Positions 9,828 to 21,965 are shown, numbered from the stretch's first letter. The stretch is 64,000 nt of DNA from Acestrorhynchus altus (GCA_034509495.1 CM067522.1:17117772-17181771); one strand, 5' to 3'. Translations and numbers: made by a program. The notes: generated by a model not told the origin, from the letters alone.

Positions 9828-10820
9828 TGATGTTACTAGTTCATATATTGTGTAAGGCTTTCAAACCTGCTGTAGAAGTTCTAACCAATGGGAGATGTCT
9901 TTTTTATGCTGTCAAAAACAAGGGATTTCTTTCAATTTTGCTCTCTTGGACTCTGGCTGCTGAAGCAGCATGGCCTGGGATTCAACCCTGCATTCCTCTG
10001 AACACAGTGCAAGCACTTTACATTATATAGACAGCAGGAATTGATTATATTTGCATTTCATCTGTGTTATTAATGAGGAAACCACCACATTTACCAACAG
10101 CCAGTCAAAATCTAGTTCTAGTCATTCCTGTTAAAAGCCGCTACTCCACTTACCACTGTTTTAGCAGCCAGTCTGTGAATGCAGTTTTGAATTTTGAAGC
10201 TCCAGATGTTCTAAAGATGTGCCTGGAAGACCTGTCAACACAAAGCCTGATACTCTGTCAGAGCAGATGCTTAGTTCCCAAACCAAACACAAATTATTGG
10301 CAGTCCGGTTTTAATGGTACAATATCACAACAAAATTATTTTTTGATCAAAATGTAATTAAAAGAATACTTCAAGTGGCTCAGCGTTCTAATGTGTGTTA
10401 GGTATCTTACAGTAGCTGCTGTTAAATGTTAGATACTGTTGGTCATTTCGACAAGGCATGGGTCAGTAAGAAGCAGTCAGATAAGTAAGGTCCGGTATTT
10501 CTGGGCAAACAATAGTTGGAGCAAAAATTGTAATACAGTACATCGAATGACATTGGGGGTGTTCTTGTTTATTCAGAGTTCTGTCGTTGGTCAAAGCAAC
10601 TATTTAGATTCTGTTGTAATTACTGAATAGAATAGAATAGAATAGAATAAACTGCAGTTTGGTTACACTGATTGCATATTTAACGGCATAGAGACTTGCA
10701 TAATTTATTATGGTAATTACCATAATATCACCATGATTTTCCATCATTAGTGCTGTGATAATGTGATCTCCAAAAGCCATGAAGTTAAAGATGAATCCGG
10801 AAAAAGGAAAAGGAATACCT
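9828..10820. other. Non-coding stretch
   Basis: No gene supported. It holds a short GAATA array at 10625-10650. A small imperfect palindrome (tatggtaattaccata, about 10710-10725) is visible. Confidence 0.4.
10625..10650. repeat. (GAATA)n microsatellite
   Basis: Five pentanucleotide units. Confidence 0.9.
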
Positions 10821-11035
10821 TGCAAAAGTATGGGTACCCCTGGAGATTTGAGCACTCATACCTAAGCCTGTAAAGGAATTGTTAGGTGGTGCAAATTTCA
10901 AAGCTTTATAAATACCCAGACTCCTCTAACCTTCTCTCACATAACAGCAGCCATGGGTTCTTCTAAGCAGCTGCCTAACACGAAAATGAAAACGGTTGAG
11001 GCTCACAATGCAGGAGAAAGCTATAAAGTGCCAAA
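10821..11035 (+). pseudogene. Tc1-like transposon, 5' end and transposase N-terminus
   Basis: The sequence after gcaaaagtatgggtacccct and the small TATA-like block lead to an ATG at about 10952. The frame opens MGSSKQLPNTKMKTVEAHNA, the N-terminal start of a recognisable teleost Tc1 transposase that normally runs on into its helix-turn-helix. Similarity stops after about 28 codons, so the catalytic domain is absent. The frame that follows is unrelated. Confidence 0.65.
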
Positions 11036-11689
11036 ACATTTGCATACCACTGTATATATTTCACACAATAGTGATATAGGAAGGAGTTGGAAGCCAGTAT
11101 GCATATGTTGTGATAGCAATTTTGGACGAAGGTCATTGCTGGCATGCATGGTAGTGACTTTGAACAAGGGCCACAGCTTGCATGCTAACACTGCAGAAGG
11201 CATGTTTCTGGCGTGATAGAACCACAGCCGTGATGATTTACTGATGGCCATGATAACTAGTTTTAGACTGTTTGGGTAATGTTTCCCATAAAACCACCTG
11301 CTCACGATTATGTCACAGTGAGCATCATCCACTCCTCTAGAACCCCAAAGAGCTCAGAGAGGAGCTGTTGTTCTTTAAGAAATATAGAAATTGTCACCAG
11401 ATTTCACCAGAAGTCACTGTAAGTCAGTGATCCAACAGGTCATGATATATGATACATGCTATAATGTATCCAAGGATGCATGATGCATCCAGCTTCCTGT
11501 GATGGATATGTCACAGACAATGAGAAGAGTGCAGATGTGCACATATTGCGATGATGCTGAAATGATATATTGTGCAGCCCTAGTACTGTGACTTCTAAGG
11601 ATAAATTATGAACAGCATTAATTCCCCACCCCCTCCCCTCTATAACCAGGTCATTCTTACCATCTACAGTATTTCATTGATTCATCACC
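11036..11689. other. Non-coding stretch with repeat debris
   Basis: The segment near 11540-11582 (gaaatgatatattgtgcagc) resembles a tail common in fish interspersed repeats. The rest is not assigned. Confidence 0.4.
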
Positions 11690-12240
11690 TCCTTGACACG
11701 GTAGAAGAGCTTTAATAATGCAGTCATGAAGACTCTCAGACACGCGACCCAGGCGGTGCTCCAGCTCCCGCTTTATGGGTCACTCTAATTGTGACTGCGC
11801 TTGTGAATGAGAAAGAAATCCTCAGTCCAAGCACAAACATGTCCACGGCTCCTTTGTGGAGCTGTTAAACACAGTGCTGAGGGTGGATAGGGACGAGCAG
11901 GTCAGGCTCTAAGACGCAGAGCCTTGCTGTGAACCACAATGGAACTGGGTCATTCCCTGGGGCTTGTTCAATACATAATTATGCAGAAACGCCTCAGTCT
12001 GGACACTGTCCTCCCTGACTCTGCTGCACACTCTCTGAGCAATCGTGACTGGAGTGGGCAGTGCAGAACCTGGTCCAGGTGGCAACTTTTGCCCAATTAA
12101 GAGCCATTATCTGCATTGCATTAATGGCCTGGCTTGGCCAACATTCTGTGGTATTGGCAGGCCAGCTCTCACGATCATATTTCACACTTATGTCATAAGT
12201 AACTTTAGTCAGAATTGCTTGCAGGTTGGAGATAATTTGC
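11690..12240. other. Candidate conserved non-coding element
   Basis: Repeat-free, balanced composition with clustered homeodomain/POU-like cores (cataattatgcagaaacg; cccaattaagagccattatc; gcattgcattaatggcc) and E-box-like sites. No coding frame with splice support. Enhancer identity is inference. Confidence 0.33.
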
Positions 12241-12352
12241 TGCCGTGTAGGAAATAACTGGAGAGGTGTTTACTACATTCGGGGCTGATTTTTAAAGAAT
12301 CTGACCAAACCTATATTTTACTTGCCCAATTAAAATGCTGCAGCAGTGCAAC

Positions 12353-12354
<2 letters not shown>

Positions 12355-12414
<60 letters not shown>
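12355..12414. repeat. (GT)n microsatellite
   Basis: About 30 GT units. Downstream (about 12465-12530) there is SINE/LINE-like text (ccttgtgagtttcttccc). Confidence 0.98.
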
Positions 12415-12416
<2 letters not shown>

Positions 12417-12550
12417 CGCACAGCTTAAGGGGTCTTGCTCCAGTCACTATCTGGTGTTTTCCCCCATGTCCTTGTGAGTTTCTTCCCTCTTCCTGAAAAA
12501 ACACATGGTAAGTAAATTGGCCAAGCTCAGTTACTCCTACACATTTAACA

Positions 12551-12990
12551 TTCAGGGTTCTTCAATGGTTCCTCAGTAAAAAATGGTTGTATATAGAAGC
12601 ATGATCACTCAGAAAACCCTTTGCATATATAAAGGGTTCTTTTCATCTTATAAAGGTTCTTCAGATTAACGGAGAATGTGCTGTAGAGGGATCCATATAG
12701 AACTATATAGAACCATATAGTTCTATGTAGCACCAAAAAGGGTTCTACTCTTGTTACAATGTCAAACCTGTAATAATTGTAGAACCTTTTTTGGTGTGAC
12801 CAAGTTCTATTTTGAACCCTGTACAACAATTCTCCATAAATGTGAAGAACCCATTCACAATGCAAAGAACCGTTTGTTCATGCAAATGGTTTTTGAGTGT
12901 TTGTAGTTCAGAGTTTTCTTCACTGAAGAACCCATGAAAAACCTTTCTTTTGTAAAGAGTTGCATGAGTGTGAACCTAAAGAACCCTCAC
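12551..12990. mobile_element. Palindromic 'aagggttct' MITE cluster
   Basis: Nested inverted repeats built from aaagggttct and agaacccttt. A near-palindromic core lies around 12695-12800 (tagaactatatagaacc ... gcaccaaaaagggttct ... agaaccttttttggtgtgac). Related copies are at 25755-25920 and 60530-60780. No coding capacity. Confidence 0.6.
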
Positions 12991-14027
12991 ATATATGTCT
13001 ACCTATCACCTATAAAATCCAAACCTGAAGGTAAGAGGAACATTCACATTCATAAGCCTTCTGAAATAGGATATGAACGTCCTCCATCACTCTGAATATA
13101 AACAGCAGTTTTTAGGAGCTGGTTTCTGGCAGCAGAGCATGGAGAGACATGCTGATAATTTCCCCCACCTGGGAAGTGTGGGACACACCAGTCCATCTGG
13201 TTTGTGAGTTTGTTTGTAGTTTTGTACTTTGACCTTTACTCCATTCTGGAAGCTGACATTACAGAGGATTTAGGCAAATAAACTTGCTTCCTCTTCAATT
13301 ATGTTTAAGAAAAAAGAACTTTCACGGCAGGGTAACATTTCACGTTGTTCAGAAATCTCTCTGCCTTTCTTAAATTAGGCAACAAGACCAGGACCATCAG
13401 ACACCGCAAACATTTCTCTGACACAGATGTGCCTCCAGGGAGGTCTAACTTAAAGCACAATAATGAGAAATCTTCCCCTGCTGTACGAGGTTCTTCAGAG
13501 TGCGATGTTTCATCTCAGAGTCCAAATTTTACACCTTGTGTTCATCAAGACGGCTTTCAAGGCAGACCTTGGACTCCATTATATATAAGCCTACAGCGTT
13601 TAGCATTTACACAAAGAGCTCTAAAGTAAAAAGTTATGTTCTCTGTCAATTCAATCTGTATGATTGTTGAAAGTCCATGCATTAGGAAGTTCTCATTCAT
13701 ATACAACTATAGATTCATCATTCCTGTCCCTGATGAAGACAGCAGAGCCTGAAACCTGTTAGTCTTGCTATGTATATGTTTCTATTTTTATATAGGATAA
13801 TCCAATAATCCGTTTATGATGATCTGCTCTCTGTGCACTTAAACACTGACTTTAGTCACTTGATTTTTTTGCACCTCCATAGCATTAGACGATTTTCCAG
13901 AATCCCCACCATGAAAAAAGACATCTAGGCACAAATCCTCCTAGACATGTATTTGCCAACTTAAATGTGCAGCTAAATCAGTTATCAGTGGCATTAGAAA
14001 GAAGAAAACGTCTCATTTAATGACTGT
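12991..14027. other. Non-coding stretch with one exon-like frame
   Basis: At 13379-13629 (+) an open frame follows a good acceptor (ctctgcctttcttaaattag|GC) and encodes a hydrophilic peptide (RHRKHFSDTDVPPGRSNLKH) to a TAA. No donor, polyadenylation signal or family match supports it, so it stays uncalled. Confidence 0.3.
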
Positions 14028-14915
14028 TTAACCTTTAGAACCCTGGGGCAATTTTGCAGGATATTTACATAATTTGACATACATTTATTTGCCATTTGTA
14101 TTTATAGGATAGCTGATAGGAGATCCAGGAGATTCTAGGCCACTCAAATTTGTCTTAAGTTGAGACATAAAAATGAGCGCAATATAAATATGTGTATGAA
14201 TTTGATAATGCTTTGATAAAAAATGACTTGTGCCTACATTTTGTTTTGTCATATAAGGATTAATAAGATAGACATCTTGTTGGAAATTGAAGTTTTTTTA
14301 GGTGAAAGTTCAGTCATTTTGAATAATTATTTGTAATTAGTTTGACAAGCAAATTTACAATATTTTGTTTAACATATTTCAAAGTAGTTAAAATAAAAAC
14401 AACAACAACAACAACAAAAACAACAACAACAGCATGAATTCTTTATTCCTTCTCAGGACTTTTATTCTGATATTTGAACATTGTTTGAGCAAAAAAATCG
14501 AAACAAAACAAAACAAAACTCAGCCCTTTCCATCTAATTTTCCTCTATAAGCCAATATCTTGGTCACTGACGTCATTGGCTTTGCCCCCTGTCATTGGTC
14601 AGTCAGATTCTGCATGCAGGTTGGACATGCACATCTGGATAGAGCAGTAAACATGCAGTAAACTGGAAGCTTCTTTGGCATTTAAACTGGGATTTGTGAA
14701 TTTTAGCTGTTATCCCAGCTGGATTACTCACTGATAATTCATCACACAATGAGTAGTAGCTAGGGTAAGTCTTGTAGTTTGTTATGATATGTGCATCATG
14801 TCTGTAGGATACTGTGATCCTAAACATTGAATATTGAGAAACTGCATGGAAGTGCGGATGCATGTCAGAGACAATTTTGATTGTACAGTCTCCCAAAGTG
14901 GTCAGAGGGCTCTAA
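14028..14915 (-). mobile_element. TTAA-flanked MITE family, copy C (reverse)
   Basis: TTAA at 14028-14031 is followed by CCTTTAGAACCC, the reverse complement of the family 3' end. The core is recognisable at 14580-14860 (tctgcatgcaggttggacat; gagcagtaaacatgcagtaa; ggattactcactgataattc). The other end is worn. A TTAA at 14916-14919 after agggctctaa may be the outer boundary, but this is uncertain. An (AAC)n tract lies inside. Confidence 0.7.
14397..14432. repeat. (AAC)n microsatellite inside MITE copy C
   Basis: About 11 AAC units with one A-rich interruption. A second small (AAAAC)n lies at about 14503-14519. Confidence 0.92.
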
Positions 14916-15180
14916 TTAAGGGGCCACCATGTTCCCTATCTTTGGGGTCATGTTGAGGCACTTGTTTACTCTGTGAATAGTCACCTTAAAGAAATGCTGA
15001 TGCTTGTTCTATCACATAGTCAGGTGTTTACTGAAAGTCCATCAGGAATGGGACAAGAGAATAGCACTCAAACACAGTAGACAGTATATGGAACACATTC
15101 TGTAGCCCTTATGGCACAGTTCCCCATTACCCTTGGTCTCAGAACAGCCTCAGTTCTCTGTTTTATAGATTCTATGGATT

Positions 15181-15381
15181 CTTTAGAACAGGGGTGACCA
15201 ATCCTATCTGGAATGGGTTGGTGTGGCTGCAGGTTGTCATTCTAGCCAAATGGATCAGTTGTTTGAAAACTGGCCAGTTCATTAAATTAGTGAAATCAGA
15301 CGTCAGAAGTGGTTGTTTAGAATGAAAACCTGCAGCCAGACCGACCTTTTGGAGATAGGATTGAACACCCCTGCTTTAGAC
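15181..15381. mobile_element. hAT-type foldback MITE with 8-bp target duplication
   Basis: Element 15189-15373 (185 bp) begins CAGGGGTGACCAATCCTATC and ends GATAGGATTGAACACCCCTG. The inverted arms extend about 55 bp each (tggctgcaggttgtcattct against agaatgaaaacctgcagcca). It is flanked by ctttagaa (15181-15188) and ctttagac (15374-15381), an 8-bp duplication with one mismatch. CAGGGGT termini plus an 8-bp duplication are the hallmarks of hAT elements. Confidence 0.9.
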
Positions 15382-16363
15382 CATGGGTAAATTATTTTCA
15401 TAAATAATTTATAATAAATAATAATAATTTTTGGGATGGACATGGTCAACAACAATACTCAAACACTCTGCATTCAAGGGATTATTGGTATTAATAGGCA
15501 CAAAGGGTACCAAAAGAATTACCCACACCACATCTACCAGCCGGGACTGTTGATGTAAGGAAGGTTGAGACCATAGAATCATGCAGTTAGTAGTAGTAAA
15601 TGCCTGGTAAATGCCTCCACTGCAGCCTCAGCTTTCTGGTCTTGGCTTCCCATACAAAGTATCCCATTACAGTAGTACTGACATTTAGAACTTTCATTGC
15701 ATTGTACACCACTAGAACACCACTAGAAGGCCAGATAAGCAATGCAACCTCTAGAAGGAAGTAGATGTTTGACAGTTTCACAGCCTTTCTTAAGTAGCTG
15801 CCTGGAAATCATGCATTGATAAGATCTTTTTCAGGTATTAGGTGCCTCCTCATTAGGGTTCTGAAGGGCAATCTGGAACTGAGAGTAGAGTAAATGTGCT
15901 CTGGGAGCTTCAGTTTCCACATGTGTGCACAGAGCTAGTTAGTGCACAGCAACTCTACAGAGCTCCACCGTCTCGCCCAAAGCTCTCTCCTGCAGGCCAT
16001 AGTTACAGAAAGCCATGAATTAAAGTGTTCCACCTAGCAGATGACTGTGTGCATCAACCAAATCAATTCATGCCTTGCGGACATTTTTTGGTCTCTGACA
16101 TTTTCCCCAGCATCTTAATGAGAATTATATACTCTCCTGATAGCGATCCTTTAAAAGTGCGGTTTCAGGAGGTCTACTTTACAGCCGGGAAATGGAATGA
16201 AATGAGTTCTTTATCATTTTCCATCTCCAACAAACCCATACACAAAGCAAAATGTACTCTACATAGTTCGGAAGATTGTTGCCTAGTAACACTTCACCAA
16301 ACAGCCATTACATTTAAACCACTGATGTAAACTGAACATCATGGAAGATCTTATTGCAATAGC
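15382..16363. other. Single-copy non-coding sequence
   Basis: No supported gene or clear repeat. The open frame at 16025-16330 lacks start, splice or family support. Confidence 0.4.
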
Positions 16364-16745
16364 ACTGGCAAAGGTGTGGGATCTACATATTAGGCAGCAA
16401 AATAACTGTCAGTTCTTGAAGTTGATGTGTTTGAAGCAGGACAAATGGGCAACATTAGGAATTTGAGTGACTTTGAATAGAGACACATTGTTAGTGTCAG
16501 ATTAACTGGGTCAGAACATCTCCAAAAGGATAATCCAGCAGGTCTTGTGAGGTCTTCCTGGTATGCAGTGATCAGTATCTATCAAAAGTAAAAGGACAAC
16601 TGGTGGACTGGTGATCCCACAGACCAGAGTCCTGTGAAGTCCTTTCCTCAACAGAGCTGGTGTTGGTGGAACATGGTTATTCTTACATTTATCTTTGCAA
16701 AGGTTCTTCAAGCTCATAAATGGAAGAAGCATCCACTGAAAGGGT
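16364..16745 (+). pseudogene. Tc1-like transposase pseudogene, N-terminal half
   Basis: From about 16390 the text (gttcttgaagttgatgtgt...gaagcagg) leads to an ATG at 16445. The frame begins MGNIRNLSDFE, then a stop, then RHIVSVRLTGSEHLQK and a segment ending VISIYQK followed by another stop. This is the helix-turn-helix part of the Tc1 lineage whose product normally reads DLSDFDKGQIV. At least two nonsense changes and loss of the DDE domain make it dead. Confidence 0.8.
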
Positions 16746-16862
16746 TTTTAGGGTACCAATATTGGTTCTATTAACCAATCTACACCCAAGGGCTCTCTAG
16801 TTTATTGTTTCTTGCCATGAGAACTTTGTATTTAGTACTTTGTATATAGTCTTTATTATCAT

Positions 16863-17150
16863 ACATGAATTGGACAAAAGTATTGGGACACATGCTCATT
16901 TATTGTTTCTTCTGATGTCAAGGCTGTTAAAGATGTTCCTGCTTTTGTTGGGATAACTGCCTCTATTATCCAGGGAGTAGTTTCTACTACATTTTGGAAC
17001 ATTGCTGGGAGGATTTGATTGCATTCAGTAACTAGAGCATTAATGATGTCAGGATGGTGGATGATCCCAACTGCACCTCATCGCCAACTCCTCCAAAAGT
17101 ATTGGCTGGAGGACCATCATTCCAGAGAATGCAGCTCTGCTGCTAAGAGT
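16863..17150 (+). mobile_element. Mariner-type MITE, 5' half
   Basis: Starts TGGACAAAAGTATTGGGACA and continues with gtttcttctgatgtcaagg, tgttgggataactgcctcta, gatttgattgcattcagtaa and accatcattccagagaatgc. Truncated before the 3' terminal repeat. Same family as 22365, 27620, 34660, 39890, 43104, 53624 and 63749. Confidence 0.85.
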
Positions 17151-18026
17151 GAATAAACTGTAACACATTTTGGTTACTGTTACATAACCAAGGGCTTCTG
17201 GAATCCCTGGTTAAAACATACAATTCTTTTGGAAAGGCCTCTGGCTGTTCATTTGCAGAGTATGAATGGTAATGCTTTCAGGGTTTTATTCCAGACATCC
17301 ACTTAAGCACCTGCTGGTGTCCTCCAGGGGGGATGCTGGGAATGAGTTGTGTTCTGCCTAAGAGAAGAAAACAGGAGCAAAGTGATGTTTAGAAGAAGCA
17401 GGGTATAGAACATTTGCTATCCTCTTCTTCAGATGAGAGAGAGAAGTACAGAGAATGAGGTGGAGGGAGGGTTATGTTATATTATATTCAGTTTGTACTT
17501 GTAGAGGAAATCCTGGATGAAAGGCATCCCGGGGGAAAGAACACTTCCTCCAGGAGTTCTCCTCAGAGTTCAGTGGGTGAAGTCTGCTTTGTTTGCTCTT
17601 GCTCTGGTTGTGTCAGCTTGTGTGCTGATGAGGAAACCAGCTGACCTCAAAGCAGGAGTGTAAAAGAGACTGCTGGCAGAGGAAGGAGATATCAACTAGA
17701 CTTTTACAGATGTGGGACAAACTTTATAGGTACCTATACGAATAAAGGAGATTATAGATTAGTAGTTTGAAGCCTAACACACCTGCCAGTAGCATTTTAT
17801 TTCTATGGTTCACAGTAGATGCATTACAACTTGTTATTGAAATACATTGTTTAATTTATTTTATTTCAAATAAGCATTATGTACAAGTTCTTCGAGTTGC
17901 AGGAGATATTCCTGAGGAGATTTGATATACAATGATCAGCTCAACTCCTAATAACCATGCAAGACATGGTAGACCACCAACCCTCCTGATCCATCAGATA
18001 AACTTTTTTTCAACCAGAGTTTCTAT
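17151..18026. other. Non-coding stretch
   Basis: No gene supported. The piece at 17946-18000 (ccatgcaagacatggtagac) may be Tc1 debris. Confidence 0.4.
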
Positions 18027-18185
18027 CAGAATCAGAATTACTTTAATAATCCCAGAGAAACTCGTAAATTCATACAGATGATATCTATATATGTAATCTA
18101 TGTAACATATAATAAGAAGAATACAAATAATAAACAGAGTAATATAAAGAATAAGCAGAAAATCTATACATGCTAAAATACTTAT
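18027..18185. mobile_element. LINE/SINE 3'-tail fragment
   Basis: Contains atcagaatcagaattacttt and aataatcccagagaaactcg, a sequence common at the 3' ends of teleost retroposons, followed by AT-rich decay. Confidence 0.45.
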
Positions 18186-18480
18186 GAAAAGAAAAGAAAA
18201 GGACTATCCTGATTCAATCCTGTGGGTCTAAAAGGATGCAGAGCTGATGGAAAAGCATCAAATCAAACAGCTGAAGCTGCTTCTGCTCCCAGAGCAAATT
18301 GGACTGACCACCTCATGATCAAACCTCAGCATCACTAAATGTGTTTTGGATGATCAGGAGGGTCTCATCTTACTGCATAGTCCTGGGGCTCAGCCCAAGA
18401 GGGGATTCTTGTGACAGGGGGTGGCTTTTCATTTGATCAACCATAGCAGGGATGGCATTCAAGCTAAACTAAAACAGAAT
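18186..18480. other. Unassigned repeat-like DNA
   Basis: The block at about 18376-18400 (ggggctcagcccaagagggg) also occurs near 44950 and, more diverged, at 48010 and 55425, so it is an interspersed sequence probably linked to the SINE family there. Confidence 0.4.
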
Positions 18481-18790
18481 TCATTGTTCCATCAGTCATG
18501 ACAAGCCATCCTGGCCCAGATGCAGCAAAACAGGCCCAAATCATGACACCTCCACCATGTTTCACAGATGGGATGAGTTGTTTTTTATGCTGGAATGCAG
18601 TTTCTCCAAACATAACACTTCTCATTTAGACTAAAAATTGGTCCACTCCTGGGGAAGCTAATAATGGTCTTTGTTAGGACCATGATACACTTTCCCCAAA
18701 TGTGTTGTGAAGATCAAACTTGTCCCTGTTCTTTATATCAACCAGGATGGCCGCTCACACTTGTCATCCCATTGGTTGAAAAGCAGTTTG
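18481..18790 (-). pseudogene. Tc1-like transposase relic, internally deleted
   Basis: Minus-strand fragment of the lineage also present at 35440-36260. The text catcagtcatgacaagccat, atgcagcaaaacaggcccaa, accatgtttcacagatggga and atgcagtttctccaaacata matches the central catalytic region. It then jumps to the 5' end (gatacactttccccaaatgt; ccctgttctttatatcaacc). The helix-turn-helix and much of the catalytic domain are missing. Confidence 0.8.
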
Positions 18791-19196
18791 AGCAATGATT
18801 AATGTAGATTCGTCTTCATGTAGAACAATAGTTGTGTTGAGAAGGTGTTTCTTAAACAGACTTGTTTGAGGCTGTAACCATCTGCATACAGAACTGCAAC
18901 AAATGATGTGAAATCAGTGTGAAATCCTAGACATTTTACACAATATAGAAACTTTTCACATTCCAAAAACAGAACATTATTGGTGAAAAGACAACATATG
19001 GTCACCCAGGTGAAACTCAAATGGAATAAATTGGAAGCTAAGCTTTATGAAACATTTATGAAAACAACAAATTTCAGATTAGACTGTGCTAATCTCTTTA
19101 TTTAAATTATGCTAAGCTCCTTCGGGCTTGCTAGTATTCATAAGGTTATTTTCTACAGCAGGGGAATGAAACTCAGGTTCTGTTCAGCCCCAACTC

Positions 19197-19320
19197 TTCA
19201 CGGATCGGGCAGTGTTCCTCAGACTCAGTTCTGATGCTCACTGCCCTGCATATTAAGCAGATTACCAGCTCCCAACACACCTGATTCAACTAATCATCTT
19301 ATTCAGAGTTGCAGGAGATG
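19197..19320. mobile_element. Interspersed repeat, hAT-like fragment
   Basis: Reads ctgatgctcactgccctgca then aacacacctgattcaactaa. The reverse-oriented relative is at 36508-36645 and a partial one is at 32220. Classification as hAT is from recollection of the family and is tentative. Confidence 0.5.
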
Positions 19321-19734
19321 GTGCAAAAACTGGGGATTGGGAAATGCTGAATGGTTGCATTCCATTTACAAACATCCAACTTCTGAATTGATCTATGTTG
19401 AATCTGGTGTAGAATAACCTGTTCTATAGTCAAAGGTGAAATATGATGCTTTTTGAATGATGATAGTGTCTCAAACACTGAAGAGAAGATAGCATTTACT
19501 CATGTTGCAGAACCCCGTCCCTCTGCAAGATGAAAGAGGAGTTGTTAGATGGATGGAATAATGATTGCAGAGCCAATGCAAGACTAATCCTCTGTAATAT
19601 TTCACCTTTTGGTCTTGGAATGTTGAAATATTCCTTTAATCAGTTCAAAATCCTCCGGTCATCAGAAACTCACTATAGAAAATAGAATAAGTATTTGAAA
19701 TAAATAGACATGTAAAGCTTCTTCAAGGCTTCCC
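19321..19734. other. Non-coding stretch, no clear feature
   Basis: Nothing recognised. Low-scoring frames only. Confidence 0.4.
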
Positions 19735-20110
19735 CTCTAGCCCAGCAAAGAGCAGCAACTCAACTTGGCATGGAAAATGGCCACAAAATGTGTTGGAACT
19801 CTTTAGAATGCCCTTTGAACCAATTCTGGACAACTTGGGCTTGGTGGCATGATGCATTATCCTGCTGAATAATCTCACCATATCTGTGGTACATGAAGTC
19901 CATGAAGTCCTGAAGACACACTAGACCTAAGTCCTGGCCAAGAGAAAACACTCAATGTGATCTGTGCTACATACAAACCTGACCATCAGCCTGAGGCAAA
20001 TGGTACCATAATTCATTACCACATTACCAGTCCTTTAGGGTCCAGTCAGCACCCTTGCATGGCCAGGTGAGATGCTGTTTATAGTGGTGCTCTTATGGGT
20101 TTTTTGCTCT
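19735..20110 (-). pseudogene. Tc1-like transposase relic, catalytic-domain part
   Basis: The minus-strand frame (19760-19951) contains IIQQDNASCHQAQVVQNWF and continues to the WPFSMPS motif. This corresponds to the second catalytic Asp region (QQDNAPCH-type) and the WPxxSPDLNP stretch of Tc1 transposases. The rest of the protein is lost. The flank at 20035-20110 (ggccaggtgagatgctgttt) may belong to the same copy. Confidence 0.72.
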
Positions 20111-20559
20111 TATAATCCAATCAGCTACAAAATGCTGTGCTGACCTGTGAGATATATGTATGGGGTTTCACATTGCATTCGGCACGTCAAAGTATATAGG
20201 TATACACTTTAGTGGCTCAGATCCTAATCCTCCTAATCTTTCCTGCATTTAATACATTAACTTCAAGAACCTGCTCATAAATATGTAGACTCAGCCACTG
20301 AAAGATGCCACTGTAGATGAAGACAATCGCTGTTTTTCACTTCACCTCAGTGGAACAAATAGTGTGGATGATACTACTAACACATTTCTCAAAGGTATAA
20401 GGAGGAAAGGTCAGCAAATGTGATGTGTTCCATAAAACAGCCAAAGCTTTTCCCCTGGTTTAGTGAAGACACCAGGATAACCTCCACCTCAGACAAAGGA
20501 AATCATTCACAGAGAGGAATAATATTACTGGTTCTGATATGGCCCCTTCTCCCCCACCC
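20111..20559. other. Non-coding stretch, no clear feature
   Basis: No gene or repeat recognised. Confidence 0.4.
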
Positions 20560-20990
20560 CACAACATGATCATTGAATTAGATTTAGCTGAATCTTAATG
20601 AAAAATGTGAAATTGGACAGAAGTGAATTTCCTCTCCTCCTTTCATTGCGATCAGACATCGGGGAAAGGGGGGGAAAAAGCTGTGAATATGATTCACGGA
20701 GGACAATAGAGCAACACACTCCCTGTCTCTCACGCTCTTTCTTTCTGTCTGTCAGCTTTCAGCCCTTAATGATCTTCAATCAATTTACAGATCCCATAGA
20801 CTGCAGATAAACACATTGTAGGTGCTCATTCATTTTCATGAGATGGGCCTTGCTCATTGCAGCTGTCGCTCTTGATTTCTCCACCCTGCATTGACACTCT
20901 GTCCAACAATGTACTGCATGGATTTCAATTCAAAGCAATCAATTCAATTCAAGGCAGTCTGTTTTGGTCCCTGGGTTGTCACAGTCTCTT
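20560..20990. other. Candidate conserved non-coding element
   Basis: Complex sequence with cttaatgatcttcaatcaat, ttcatttt and homeobox-like cores, flanked by a purine/pyrimidine-rich stretch (20630-20755). It has no repeats or splice-supported frames. Confidence 0.28.
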
Positions 20991-21274
20991 TCCACCAAAG
21001 GCAGAGAAATGATCACTTATAACTGCTACCAAAATAACATCAAGCAACCAAGTGCTAAGATGTACGCACGGTGTGTGTCTGGGTGACGACACCATATACC
21101 ATCCAACCACTAAACATCAATACCATTTGTCTTACTTGGAAGCCAAATCTAAAATTGTGGATCACATGACAAAAATATAGATGGAAAATTGTATATATAC
21201 ATACAATAAGCTGCCCAAAGGGGGGTGGTGTTTTTATGAGTTTTGGATGGATTGATACATTGACACACAAAGAC

Positions 21275-21394
<120 letters not shown>

Positions 21395-21429
21395 AGAAAA
21401 AGCAGTCCTTGCAGTAATACAAGCTGGCC

Positions 21430-21720
21430 TGCTTCAGATAAGGAGCTCCCCCTGTGGCTTGCTGATAGCAGTTTATTAGAATTCAGCCATGCTCCTCACA
21501 GTCGAGAGCTGCCGATGGGCTTCTGGTAAACGGCCAGGCGTGATTGAAGCACTGATAGCAGAGATTGGGAAAACAAATATATAATGAAACATTATTGTCA
21601 TGTAATTGCCTGTAATTAAAGCACGAGAGAAGAAAGACTGTACTGTGATGTTACACTGCCCCAAGGCCAACAATGAAGCTCTGAACAAGAAGCTGTTATG
21701 AAGAGTGACCTTGATTGGAT
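21430..21720. other. Candidate conserved non-coding element
   Basis: Repeat-free sequence just after the microsatellite, with gtcatgtaattgcctgtaat, attaaagcacgagag and ttcatattcattaaagatct cores. Enhancer-like by texture only. Confidence 0.32.
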
Positions 21721-21805
21721 ATTTGCCTTTTCATATTCATTAAAGATCTGAGAACTGAATGCAGACATTGCAGTGAAAGTCATGAGATTAGTGAAAAAAT
21801 ATATA

Positions 21806-21965
21806 CACTGACCAGAACATTATGACCACCTTGTGTTTACAGTGTAGTCCATGTTTCCCATCATACAGTGTTAGCTTCTTTTCCCCCTGTCCTTCACTGA
21901 TAAAGACCCCATAGGACCACCACAGAGCAGGTATTTGTGTGGTGGGTCATCCTTGGCACTGCAGT
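21806..21965 (+). mobile_element. MITE of the 'ccaccacagagcaggta' family, copy 1
   Basis: Begins ctgaccagaacattatgacc and contains ggaccaccacagagcaggta, then ggtgggtcatccttggcact. The same core recurs at 27745-28090. Truncated. Confidence 0.65.
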
